Shown piece after piece: positions 1 through 5,186 of a stretch of 5,681 bases of DNA. The DNA is taken from assembly GCA_964482585.1 (NCBI GenBank), contig CAYZYO010000124.1, positions 1 through 5,681 of the forward strand, given 5' to 3'. The notes under the pieces are model-generated. The model did not search any database, had not been told where the DNA came from, and saw only the letters and a program-made list of their open reading frames with translations. The stretch's first letter is position 1, and the number at the start of each line of letters is the position of its first letter. Origin of the DNA: CAYZYO01 sp964482585. Lineage in GTDB: Bacteria; Bacillota; Syntrophomonadia; Syntrophomonadales; Syntrophomonadaceae. The position numbers and the translations under genes are program-made.

Positions 1-18
1 GTAAACCTGCTGATAGAA

Positions 19-92
19 CCGTAGAGGCGACTTCCGTCGCCGCCCTGACACCCTGAATTCCGGCTGGTCGGCGCCTGAAGTCGCCTCTACGG
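19..92 (+). repeat. Inverted pair of REP-like hairpins with GTAG foot (BIME-like), copy 1
   Basis: A perfect 16-bp inverted repeat joins 19-34 to 77-92, and pairing extends to 24 positions with two mismatches (19-42 with 69-92). Each half is also a small hairpin by itself. The left half is GTAG (21-24), one base, then GGCGAC (26-31), loop TTCC and GTCGCC (36-41). The right half is the mirror image: GGCGCC (70-75), loop TGAA, GTCGCC (80-85), then CTAC (87-90), with one mismatch in the six pairs. A GTAG tetranucleotide at the foot of a short hairpin, in two inverted copies around a linker, is the hallmark arrangement of bacterial REP/BIME elements. The REP assignment is inference, and no RAYT transposase gene is present here. 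Confidence 0.75.
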
Positions 93-125
93 TATAAGAT
101 ACGGTACAGCATAAGAATTAGGGGA

Positions 126-158
126 TTAACTGCAGAGTTAAAGGCAAAATATTATAAT
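126..158 (+). promoter_or_regulatory. Repeat-borne palindrome and TATAAT box upstream of amidase
   Basis: A perfect TTAACT-gcag-AGTTAA palindrome (126-141) is followed by a consensus TATAAT at 153-158. Both are identical in position and sequence in copy 2. No good -35 hexamer sits 16-18 bp upstream: the candidate at 130-135 matches the consensus poorly, and there is no TGn extension. If it is active, the palindrome could bind a regulator in place of the -35 element. The leader to the amidase start would be about 135 nt. This is a candidate only, because TATAAT can occur by chance in AT-rich DNA. Confidence 0.3.
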
Positions 159-290
159 TGTTCAAGATACTATCAAAACAAAACCAAAAATTCTGCGTAA
201 ATCTGTACGAAATCTGTGTTCATCTGTGGTTAATCATCTCTTTATTCCATAAGTGGTTGTCTCCTCTGGACATGAGGAGTTAGTAAGAAA

Positions 291-297
291 GAAGGTG
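291..297 (+). promoter_or_regulatory. Ribosome binding site of amidase, at repeat end
   Basis: GAAGGTG lies four bases before the ATG at 302 and fixes the start. It sits in the last bases that align with the other repeat copy, whose corresponding AAGGGGTG serves the downstream gene in the same way. Confidence 0.7.
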
Positions 298-301
298 TTA
301 T

Positions 302-994
302 ATGCCTGAAATTAAATGGATGGAATCACCAAATTACAGTTCAGGGAGAAACGGCAAAAAGATTATCGCCATAGTAGATCACATTACTGCCGGGCTTATG
401 CCTGGTACTCTGTCATGGATGCAAAATCCGATGGCCAAAGTAAGTGCCCATTATCTGGTGACCAGAAAGGGGGAAATATATCAACTGGTTAAGGATGAAG
501 ATACTGCTTATCATGCTGGAGTGATAAATAAGCCTAATTGGGTTTTATACGACGGAACCAACCCTAATCGCTATACTATCGGTATAGAACATGAAGGGCA
601 TAAAAACCAGGGGGGGGATGGAACCCTGACCGAAAATCAATACCAGGCTACCCTTTGGCTGCACCGGCAGCTGATTGACAAATACAATTTAAAAATAACC
701 GATAGCCATATTATCGGACATTGCCAGATTGACAGTGTAAACCGACCTAACTGTCCTGGTGCCAATTTCCCCTGGAAAAGAATGTTTGAAGACTTGAGGA
801 AAGGGGTGATCGATATGAGCCTGGAGAAGTGGATGGTTGAGGGAGGACAAAAGGCCTTAACCGGACTAGCTAAGAGGAAATTGGTTAACAACCCGGAAAA
901 CTGGATCAGTGAGGAGAAGCTGGCTGAACCTGTGCCTTCCTATTTATTCTGGATGATGTTACAAAGGCTGGCGGAAAAGATACAGGTTAGATAA
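302..994 (+). CDS. N-acetylmuramoyl-L-alanine amidase, Amidase_2 (endolysin-like)
   Basis: Predicted zinc amidase that cleaves the bond between N-acetylmuramic acid and L-alanine in peptidoglycan. Residues about 18-160 read as an Amidase_2 (T7 lysozyme/AmpD/PGRP fold) domain. His27 in IVDHITAG is the first zinc ligand, followed by SAHYLVTRKGEIYQLV (48-63), AYHAG (69-73) and GIEHEG with Glu96. His140 in IIGHCQID and Cys151 in NCPGANFPW complete the likely metal site. Cys as third ligand resembles T7 and phage or Firmicute endolysins, whereas AmpD uses Asp. The last ~60 residues form a helical tail with a 'LxxxKLVNNPENW...PVPSYLFWMML' pattern that resembles tails of clostridial amidases. There is no signal peptide or membrane segment, so export would need a holin, lysis or another route. 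The ATG has GAAGGTG (291-297) four bases upstream, lying at the end of the repeat. It is monocistronic and convergent with the ATPase. A prophage-derived or domesticated endolysin is the alternative to a housekeeping autolysin. Confidence 0.9.
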   Translation: MPEIKWMESPNYSSGRNGKKIIAIVDHITAGLMPGTLSWMQNPMAKVSAHYLVTRKGEIYQLVKDEDTAYHAGVINKPNWVLYDGTNPNRYTIGIEHEGHKNQGGDGTLTENQYQATLWLHRQLIDKYNLKITDSHIIGHCQIDSVNRPNCPGANFPWKRMFEDLRKGVIDMSLEKWMVEGGQKALTGLAKRKLVNNPENWISEEKLAEPVPSYLFWMMLQRLAEKIQVR

Positions 995-1034
995 GTTTAA
1001 CTGGTGTTTAAGCCTGAATTTTACACTCAATTAA

Positions 1035-3647
1035 CTATTGCTGGGGTTCAATCAACCCCAGTGCTTTTGATAACTCCAATACGATAATCGGAACCAATGC
1101 CAAACCTAAAGCATATAAATACATGTTTAATGATAATTGGGTTAAGCTAAAGGCAGCTGCAACTGGGGGCATAAAAACAATCAGTACTATTAAAGCGAAC
1201 GAAACCCCAAAGGCATAGTTCAAATACCGGTTGGAGAAGAAGCCAATCTTAAATAGGGAGCGGGTTGAACGCATATTATAGGAATGGAATAGCTGTGAGA
1301 GAGCAAGGACAATGAATGCCATGGTACGTCCAGCCTCAATACTACCTGTACTGTTCCAGACCGCGGTAAAACTGGTAAGTGTCAAAAGAGCAAACATTAA
1401 TCCCTGTAAAAGAACTCGAATACCCATACCATGAGCAAAAATACTCTCATTTCGCGGTTTTGGCTTTCTTTTCATAACCTCATTTTCAACCGGTTCAATA
1501 CCCAGTGCGATAGCCGGCAGGCTGTCGGTAATCAGGTTGATCCACAGGAGATGAATAGCCAGGAGAGGAGAGGTTTGCCATATTAGCATAGCACCCAAAA
1601 CGGTCAGTACTTCACCAATATTGGTGCCCAGCAAAAAACCCACGGTCTTTCTAATATTATCATAAATAGCACGTCCTTCTCGAACTGCCTCAACAATTGT
1701 AGAAAAATTATCATCGGTAAGAATCATATCTGAGGCACCCTTAGCTACATCGGTACCGGTGATTCCCATTGCACACCCTATATCAGCTGCTTTTAGCGCT
1801 GGGGCATCATTTACTCCATCACCGGTCATTGACACAACCGCGCCCTGGTGCTGCCAGGCACGAACGATTCGGATCTTGTCTTCCGGTGAAACCCGGGCAT
1901 AGACTGAAATGTGCTTAACTCGATCGTTTAATTCTTTTTCCGACATCATCATTAATTCCCTGCCGGTAACAGCCTCATCACCTTCCAGGAAGATACGCAG
2001 GTCTTTAGCAATAGCAGAAGCGGTGACAACATGATCGCCGGTAATCATAACCGGTTTAATACCAGCCTGTCTGCAAATAGCTACTGCATCGCGAGCTTCC
2101 GGTCGAGGTGGATCAATCATCCCTATTAGTCCCATGAAGGTGAGTCCGTTTTCCAGTTCCCCGGAGGTGATATTAGAAGGTAGAATACTAATTTCTTTAT
2201 ATGCTACCGCCAATATACGCAGAGCCTGGAGACTCAACTCCTGGTTGAGTCTTTTCGCTGCCTCTAAATCCCCGCTGGTGCATTTATCTGTTAAAACATC
2301 AAAGGCACCCTTTACTATAACGATATTTTTGCCTTCAATGCGATTAACCGTAGTCATTAGCTTGCGGTCTGAATCAAAGGGCAATTCTGCTAATCTCGGG
2401 TATAAGTGATTCAATTCATCTTGGGGCATCCCATTATTGTGTGCTGCTAGTATAATGGATGTTTCCGTCGGATCACCAATATGGTCTTCTTTCCCATCTT
2501 TAAAATCAATGCTTCCGTCACAGCATAGGGCCGCATATTTAAGGAGATCTTTGATAGTGGAGGAATTATCCCGGCTAATATCTTCGAGCACTCCAGTACT
2601 GGAATTAAACGCCTTAACCAGGGTCATTTGATTTTGGGTTAAAGTACCTGTTTTATCAGAGCAGACAACTGATGCACTGCCCAATGTCTCTACCGCAGGC
2701 AGTCTTCTGATGATAGCATTTTTCTTAACCATTCTTTGAACCCCAATAGCCAGGACAACGGTTACGATTGCCGGTAAACCTTCGGGGATAGCTGAGACGG
2801 CTAAAGCTACTGCAATCATAAATATTTCTATTATCTTCATTCCGCTGCTTAATCCGATAACAAAGATTATCGCACATATTAAAAGGGCCATTAGCCCTAA
2901 ATATTTACCTAGATCAGCCAATCTTTGCTGAAGCGGGGTTTGAGTATTAGTTTCGGTTTCTAACAGGTTAGCAATCCTGCCCATTTCCGTTTTCATACCG
3001 GTTGCGGTAACAACCGCCTTTCCGTGACCATAGGTAATACTGCAGCCTGAGTAGAGCATATTAAGCCGATCACCTAGGGGAGCATTTGCGGCTACCTTAG
3101 CATAGGCATCTTTTTCCGAAGCAACCGATTCTCCTGTAAGTGCAGCCTCCTCTGACTTAAGACTGGCAGAAGCGATAATTCTGGCATCGGCAGGGATATA
3201 ATCTCCGGCTTCTAAAACTATAATGTCACCAGGTACGAGCTGCGCAGCCTCAACTATAGTCTCTTGGCCTTCTCGAATTACCCGTGCATGAGGTGTTGAT
3301 AGGTTTTGAAGTGCTTCCAGGGCTTTTTCGGCTTTAGTCTCCTGAACAACGCCCATAAGGGCATTAAGCACAACAATCAATAGAATTAATGCCGGTTCCC
3401 AAAAACCTTCACCTTCATAGCCAGCAACTACAAAAGAAATTACCGCTGCGATTATTAAGATGATAATCATTACATCCATAAACTGTTCAAAGAAGCGCTG
3501 GATATTAGTCTTTTTTCTTTTAGCCTGGAGTTTATTTTCACCATACTTTGATCGGCGAGCAGAAACTTCAAGAGAATCTAGGCCGGTATCAGGATTAACC
3601 TGCCAGTTTTTGAGGACATTTGCACAATCTGATTTATGCGGTATCAA
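1035..3647 (-). CDS. Calcium-transporting P-type ATPase (P2 type, PacL/YloB-like)
   Basis: An 870-residue membrane pump predicted to export Ca2+ using ATP. An N-terminal Cation_ATPase_N region (about 4-45) precedes TM1-2 (57-75, 82-101). The actuator domain has TGES (171-174). TM3-4 carry PEGLP (288-292) with Glu289, the counterpart of SERCA E309. Asp331 in DKTGT is phosphorylated. Lys446 (KGA) is the nucleotide-binding lysine, and DPPRP (512-516), TGD (536-538) and TGDGVNDAP (608-616) complete the P and N domains. TM5 keeps Asn676 and Glu679 (GTNIGEV), and TM6 keeps Asn704, Thr707 and Asp708 (NLITDSLPA), all matching SERCA ligands. The TM8 position of SERCA E908 appears to be Gln785. Ten membrane segments and the length are normal for the family. 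There are no CPx or HMA motifs, so it is not a heavy-metal P1B pump. The start is TTG (minus strand, 3647-3645) with AGGAG nine bases upstream and an in-frame TAA just before it. The first internal Met is residue 57, too late for a complete protein. It is transcribed divergently from the sdpR-like gene. Ca2+ specificity is inferred from family motifs. Confidence 0.93.
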   Translation of the reverse strand: MIPHKSDCANVLKNWQVNPDTGLDSLEVSARRSKYGENKLQAKRKKTNIQRFFEQFMDVMIIILIIAAVISFVVAGYEGEGFWEPALILLIVVLNALMGVVQETKAEKALEALQNLSTPHARVIREGQETIVEAAQLVPGDIIVLEAGDYIPADARIIASASLKSEEAALTGESVASEKDAYAKVAANAPLGDRLNMLYSGCSITYGHGKAVVTATGMKTEMGRIANLLETETNTQTPLQQRLADLGKYLGLMALLICAIIFVIGLSSGMKIIEIFMIAVALAVSAIPEGLPAIVTVVLAIGVQRMVKKNAIIRRLPAVETLGSASVVCSDKTGTLTQNQMTLVKAFNSSTGVLEDISRDNSSTIKDLLKYAALCCDGSIDFKDGKEDHIGDPTETSIILAAHNNGMPQDELNHLYPRLAELPFDSDRKLMTTVNRIEGKNIVIVKGAFDVLTDKCTSGDLEAAKRLNQELSLQALRILAVAYKEISILPSNITSGELENGLTFMGLIGMIDPPRPEARDAVAICRQAGIKPVMITGDHVVTASAIAKDLRIFLEGDEAVTGRELMMMSEKELNDRVKHISVYARVSPEDKIRIVRAWQHQGAVVSMTGDGVNDAPALKAADIGCAMGITGTDVAKGASDMILTDDNFSTIVEAVREGRAIYDNIRKTVGFLLGTNIGEVLTVLGAMLIWQTSPLLAIHLLWINLITDSLPAIALGIEPVENEVMKRKPKPRNESIFAHGMGIRVLLQGLMFALLTLTSFTAVWNSTGSIEAGRTMAFIVLALSQLFHSYNMRSTRSLFKIGFFSNRYLNYAFGVSFALIVLIVFMPPVAAAFSLTQLSLNMYLYALGLALVPIIVLELSKALGLIEPQQ
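1041..1068 (+). terminator. Candidate intrinsic terminator of amidase, inside ATPase 3' end
   Basis: CTGGGGTT (1041-1048), loop CAATC and AACCCCAG (1054-1061) form a perfect 8-bp GC-rich stem, followed on the + strand by TGCTTTT. This fits a modest intrinsic terminator for the rightward amidase transcript, 46 nt past its stop. On the minus strand the stem is not followed by a T run. The same bases encode the last codons of the ATPase (LIEPQQ), so chance coding structure is possible. Confidence 0.45.
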
Positions 3648-3656
3648 AATAATGGT

Positions 3657-3661
3657 CTCCT
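3657..3661 (-). promoter_or_regulatory. Ribosome binding site deciding the TTG start of the ATPase
   Basis: The minus strand reads AGGAG here, nine bases before the TTG at 3647-3645. With the upstream in-frame TAA and no ATG until codon 57, this supports TTG initiation. Confidence 0.8.
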
Positions 3662-3675
3662 GTTCTTAATAATCC

Positions 3676-3705
3676 TCTATATATTTTGATACTAAAAATA
3701 ATCAA
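3676..3705 (-). promoter_or_regulatory. Candidate promoter of the calcium ATPase
   Basis: On the minus strand TTGATT (3705-3700) and TATAGA (3681-3676) are separated by 18 bp, each matching the consensus at four of six positions. It lies about 30 bp before the start codon. The region is so AT-rich that other hexamer pairs are possible. Confidence 0.35.
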
Positions 3706-3721
3706 TAGCAAGCTGAAACAG

Positions 3722-3761
3722 AAAAAATTTTTTAGTATTATTGATTGGTTTTTGAATAATA
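3722..3761. promoter_or_regulatory. Divergent control region: A6T6 tract and 7-bp inverted repeat
   Basis: An A6T6 tract (3722-3733) lies in the middle of the 180-bp region between the two divergent genes and is expected to be intrinsically curved. Next to it TATTATT (3736-3742) and AATAATA (3755-3761) form an inverted repeat with a 12-bp gap that overlaps the candidate sdpR promoter. A second inverted pair, AATCAATA (3700-3707) and TATTGATT (3739-3746), spans the tract. ArsR-family dimers bind AT-rich palindromes of this sort, so autoregulation here is plausible but inferred. Confidence 0.35.
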
Positions 3762-3773
3762 TAATGGTAAAAT
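3745..3773 (+). promoter_or_regulatory. Candidate promoter of the sdpR-sdpI operon
   Basis: A perfect TATAAT lies at 3760-3765 but has no good -35 at the usual distance. Alternatively TTGGTT (3745-3750) and TAAAAT (3768-3773) are 17 bp apart. Either would give a leader of roughly 50 nt before the ATG at 3828 and overlaps the inverted repeat at 3736-3761. Confidence 0.45.
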
Positions 3774-3813
3774 AAATGTAGAAATTTAGACAATTATCTA
3801 ATTACGAGAACTT

Positions 3814-3820
3814 AGGAGTG
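3814..3820 (+). promoter_or_regulatory. Ribosome binding site of sdpR-like gene
   Basis: AGGAGTG lies just upstream of the ATG at 3828, with nine bases after the AGGAG core. This supports that start. Confidence 0.8.
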
Positions 3821-3827
3821 GATTGCC

Positions 3828-4196
3828 ATGGCCCTGAATACGGTTTTCAAAGCCTTATCTAATGCTACCCGCCGGGAGATATTAAACCTCCTGCAAAAAG
3901 GCGATATGAGTGCAGGGGATATAGCAAAATATTTTGATATAACTCGTCCCAGTATTTCTCATCATCTAAATATCCTTAAACAGGCTAATCTGGTACAGGA
4001 TGTAAGACAGGGCCAAAATATATTTTATTCGTTGAATACTACCGTATTTCAGGAGGTTATAAGTTGGTGTTATAACATTTTGGGTATTACACAAGAGAGC
4101 AGGGGAGATTATATTATTCCAGAGGAAGAAAACCCTGTGGAGAGTGGACTAAAACCTGTAGATAAGGAGGGAAACGACTATGGAAAGAAAGGATAA
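3828..4196 (+). CDS. sdpR: SdpR-like ArsR-family autorepressor
   Basis: A 122-residue winged-helix DNA-binding protein. It starts VFKALSNATRREILNLL (6-22), continues GDMSAGDIAKYFDITRPSISHHLNILKQANLV (25-56) with the recognition helix around 39-51, and ends the fold with the wing RQGQNIFYSLNTTVFQEV (60-77). These stretches closely resemble B. subtilis SdpR as recalled. No Cys- or His-rich metal site of ArsR/SmtB/CadC type is visible, so it is unlikely to be a metal sensor despite the neighbouring cation ATPase. B. subtilis SdpR represses its own sdpRI operon and is held at the membrane by SdpI when toxin is present. The downstream gene is an SdpI homologue, which supports the same circuit. The protein carries an additional charged tail of about 35 residues (86-122) compared with the ~90-residue SdpR. 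The end overlaps sdpI by 17 nt, and the sdpI ribosome binding site lies in this tail's codons. Confidence 0.88.
   Translation: MALNTVFKALSNATRREILNLLQKGDMSAGDIAKYFDITRPSISHHLNILKQANLVQDVRQGQNIFYSLNTTVFQEVISWCYNILGITQESRGDYIIPEEENPVESGLKPVDKEGNDYGKKG
4164..4170 (+). promoter_or_regulatory. Ribosome binding site of sdpI, inside sdpR
   Basis: AAGGAGG is a full-strength Shine-Dalgarno sequence nine bases before the ATG at 4180. It lies within the 3' codons of the preceding gene, as expected for tightly coupled operon partners. Confidence 0.85.
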
Positions 4197-4863
4197 TACT
4201 TCTTACCGGGTGGATTGGAATACACTGCGGAAAGAGTGGCCATTATGGTTAATAATGGGAGGACTTATGCTTTCGGCGGTAATACTATATCCTAATCTGC
4301 CGGCTCAGGTTCCAGGGCATTGGAATATATATGGGGAAGTTGATGCTTATTATCCTAAAGCCTTTGGTGTTTTTTTTCCACCGCTTCTAGCTTTAGGGCT
4401 ATATTTAATGTTCCTGTTCCTTCCTTTGATAGACCCCAAACGCAGTAATTATCAACGTTTTACCGGAGCTTATGCTGTTATGCGGTGGGGGTGGGTTATA
4501 TTCATGGGCATACTCTATGTAGTTACAATGATGGTTTCTCTAGGATATTCAGTAGATATCGGATTGATGGTTAAGGTTCTGGTTGCTGTTCTGTTTCTTA
4601 TTATCGGTAATTATATGGGACAGTTCCGGCATAATTACTTTGTTGGCATAAAGACTCCCTGGACCCTGGCCAATGAGGAGGTGTGGCAAGCCACTCATCG
4701 TTTCGGAGGCAAAATCTGGGTTGCTGGTAGTCTGGTCTGCCTGGTCATGGCACCGATTTCTGCTGCCTGGAGTGCTTATGTTTTTCTTGCCTGTATAGTA
4801 ATAATGGCAGTTATTCCCGTTGTCTATTCTTATTTACTGTTTGCTCGACTGCAGAGTAAATAG
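4180..4863 (+). CDS. sdpI: SdpI-family membrane immunity protein (DUF1648 + SdpI)
   Basis: A 227-residue integral membrane protein with about six hydrophobic segments (roughly 22-39, 62-84, 103-121, 128-147, 179-195, 197-221). The N-terminal part has the DUF1648 pattern LPAQVPGHWNIYGEVDAYYPK (40-60). The C-terminal part has the SdpI signature RHNYFVGIKTPWTLANEEVW (150-169) followed by THRFGGK (172-178). Length is close to the ~207 residues of B. subtilis SdpI. There SdpI gives immunity to the SdpC killing peptide and signals its presence by sequestering SdpR. Overlap with the upstream SdpR-like gene and a strong ribosome binding site indicate one operon. No sdpABC toxin genes are seen in the window, so the ligand is unknown, and immunity to a neighbour's toxin or another envelope signal are both possible. 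A run of eight T (4370-4377) encodes part of Val-Phe-Phe. No clear intrinsic terminator follows. Confidence 0.88.
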   Translation: MERKDNTSYRVDWNTLRKEWPLWLIMGGLMLSAVILYPNLPAQVPGHWNIYGEVDAYYPKAFGVFFPPLLALGLYLMFLFLPLIDPKRSNYQRFTGAYAVMRWGWVIFMGILYVVTMMVSLGYSVDIGLMVKVLVAVLFLIIGNYMGQFRHNYFVGIKTPWTLANEEVWQATHRFGGKIWVAGSLVCLVMAPISAAWSAYVFLACIVIMAVIPVVYSYLLFARLQSK

Positions 4864-4887
4864 AAATTCTTCTCGAGTTTATTATTT

Positions 4888-4945
4888 GTCATATTTGATC
4901 AACTATTATGACCTTTATGTATTATGATATACAATGGGGTTGTAT
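4888..4945. other. AT-rich spacer with two short inverted repeats
   Basis: Between the sdpI-like gene and the second repeat copy (4864-5041) no gene is visible. GTCATA (4888-4893) pairs with TATGAC (4907-4912) around an inner TTGATCAA, and ATACAA (4929-4934) pairs with TTGTAT (4940-4945) around TGGGG. Neither is GC-rich or followed by a T run, so they do not qualify as intrinsic terminators. They might be operators or chance palindromes. Confidence 0.25.
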
Positions 4946-5052
4946 GAACATCCTATGATTAGTTAGAAAATAAACGCTTAATACAGTCATCTTACTTAGA
5001 TAAGTTGGCAACACACTGGCGTTTTGGTAAAACAGTAGTAACTGGATAGACC

Positions 5053-5119
5053 CGTAGAGGCGACTTCAGTTGCCGCCCTGACGAATTCCGGCTGGTCGGA
5101 GACTGAAGTCTCCTCTACG
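5053..5119 (+). repeat. Inverted pair of REP-like hairpins with GTAG foot (BIME-like), copy 2
   Basis: The outer arms 5053-5070 and 5102-5119 pair at 17 of 18 positions. The left half has GTAG (5054-5057), then GGCGACT (5059-5065) pairing with AGTTGCC (5068-5074) through one G-T wobble. The right half has GGAGACT (5098-5104) pairing perfectly with AGTCTCC (5107-5113), then CTAC (5115-5118). Changing GGCGACT to GGAGACT on one side with a matching change on the other shows that the small hairpins themselves are kept, beyond the large inverted repeat. Confidence 0.75.
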
Positions 5120-5153
5120 ATATAAGATTCGGTACAGTATAGGAATTAGGGGA

Positions 5154-5186
5154 TTAACTGCAGAGTTAAAGGTAAAATATTATAAT
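5154..5186 (+). promoter_or_regulatory. Repeat-borne palindrome and TATAAT box, copy 2
   Basis: Same palindrome (5154-5169) and TATAAT (5181-5186) as in copy 1, about 120 bases before the TTG start at 5305. It again lacks a convincing -35. Identity between the copies in this core is higher than in the flanks. Confidence 0.3.

Larger units (their letters stand above)
10..297 (+). repeat. Composite dispersed repeat, copy 1 (REP-pair head plus conserved tail)
   Basis: This stretch realigns with 5042-5296 in the same orientation. The longest exact shared word is 30 bp (115-144 versus 5143-5172), and the rest matches with scattered substitutions and small indels. The order is: a head of two inverted hairpins (19-92); a palindrome TTAACT-gcag-AGTTAA (126-141); a TATAAT box (153-158); an A-rich stretch; a run of ATCTGT words (201-227); and a small CTCCTC/GAGGAG hairpin (261-279). 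It ends at the ribosome binding site of the amidase gene. This copy is longer than copy 2 because copy 2 lacks about 20 bp among the ATCTGT words, and because this copy carries a short CCCTGA duplication in the loop (44-57). No transposase and no clear target duplication are visible. It fills the whole gene-free region 1-301. Confidence 0.93.

Noticed and set aside
637..891. 84-codon minus-strand open frame inside the amidase gene
   Set aside because: It is antisense to a well-supported amidase domain, and its translation resembles no family I recognise.
2134..3669. Three + strand open frames opposite the ATPase (2134-2409, 2437-2631, 3460-3669)
   Set aside because: All are antisense to conserved ATPase domains, and their translations have no recognisable family features.
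3828..4196. ArsR-family gene next to a P-type ATPase as a heavy-metal resistance module
   Set aside because: The regulator lacks the Cys/His metal sites of ArsR, SmtB and CadC and resembles SdpR. The ATPase is a P2 calcium type with PEGLP, and it lacks a CPx motif and HMA domains.
4888..4912. GTCATA/TATGAC hairpin as the sdpI terminator
   Set aside because: The stem is short and AT-rich with a 13-base loop, and no T run follows.
4908..4958. Short open frame starting ATG ACC TTT ATG in the spacer after sdpI
   Set aside because: Only 16 codons, no ribosome binding site, and no similarity to known leader peptides.
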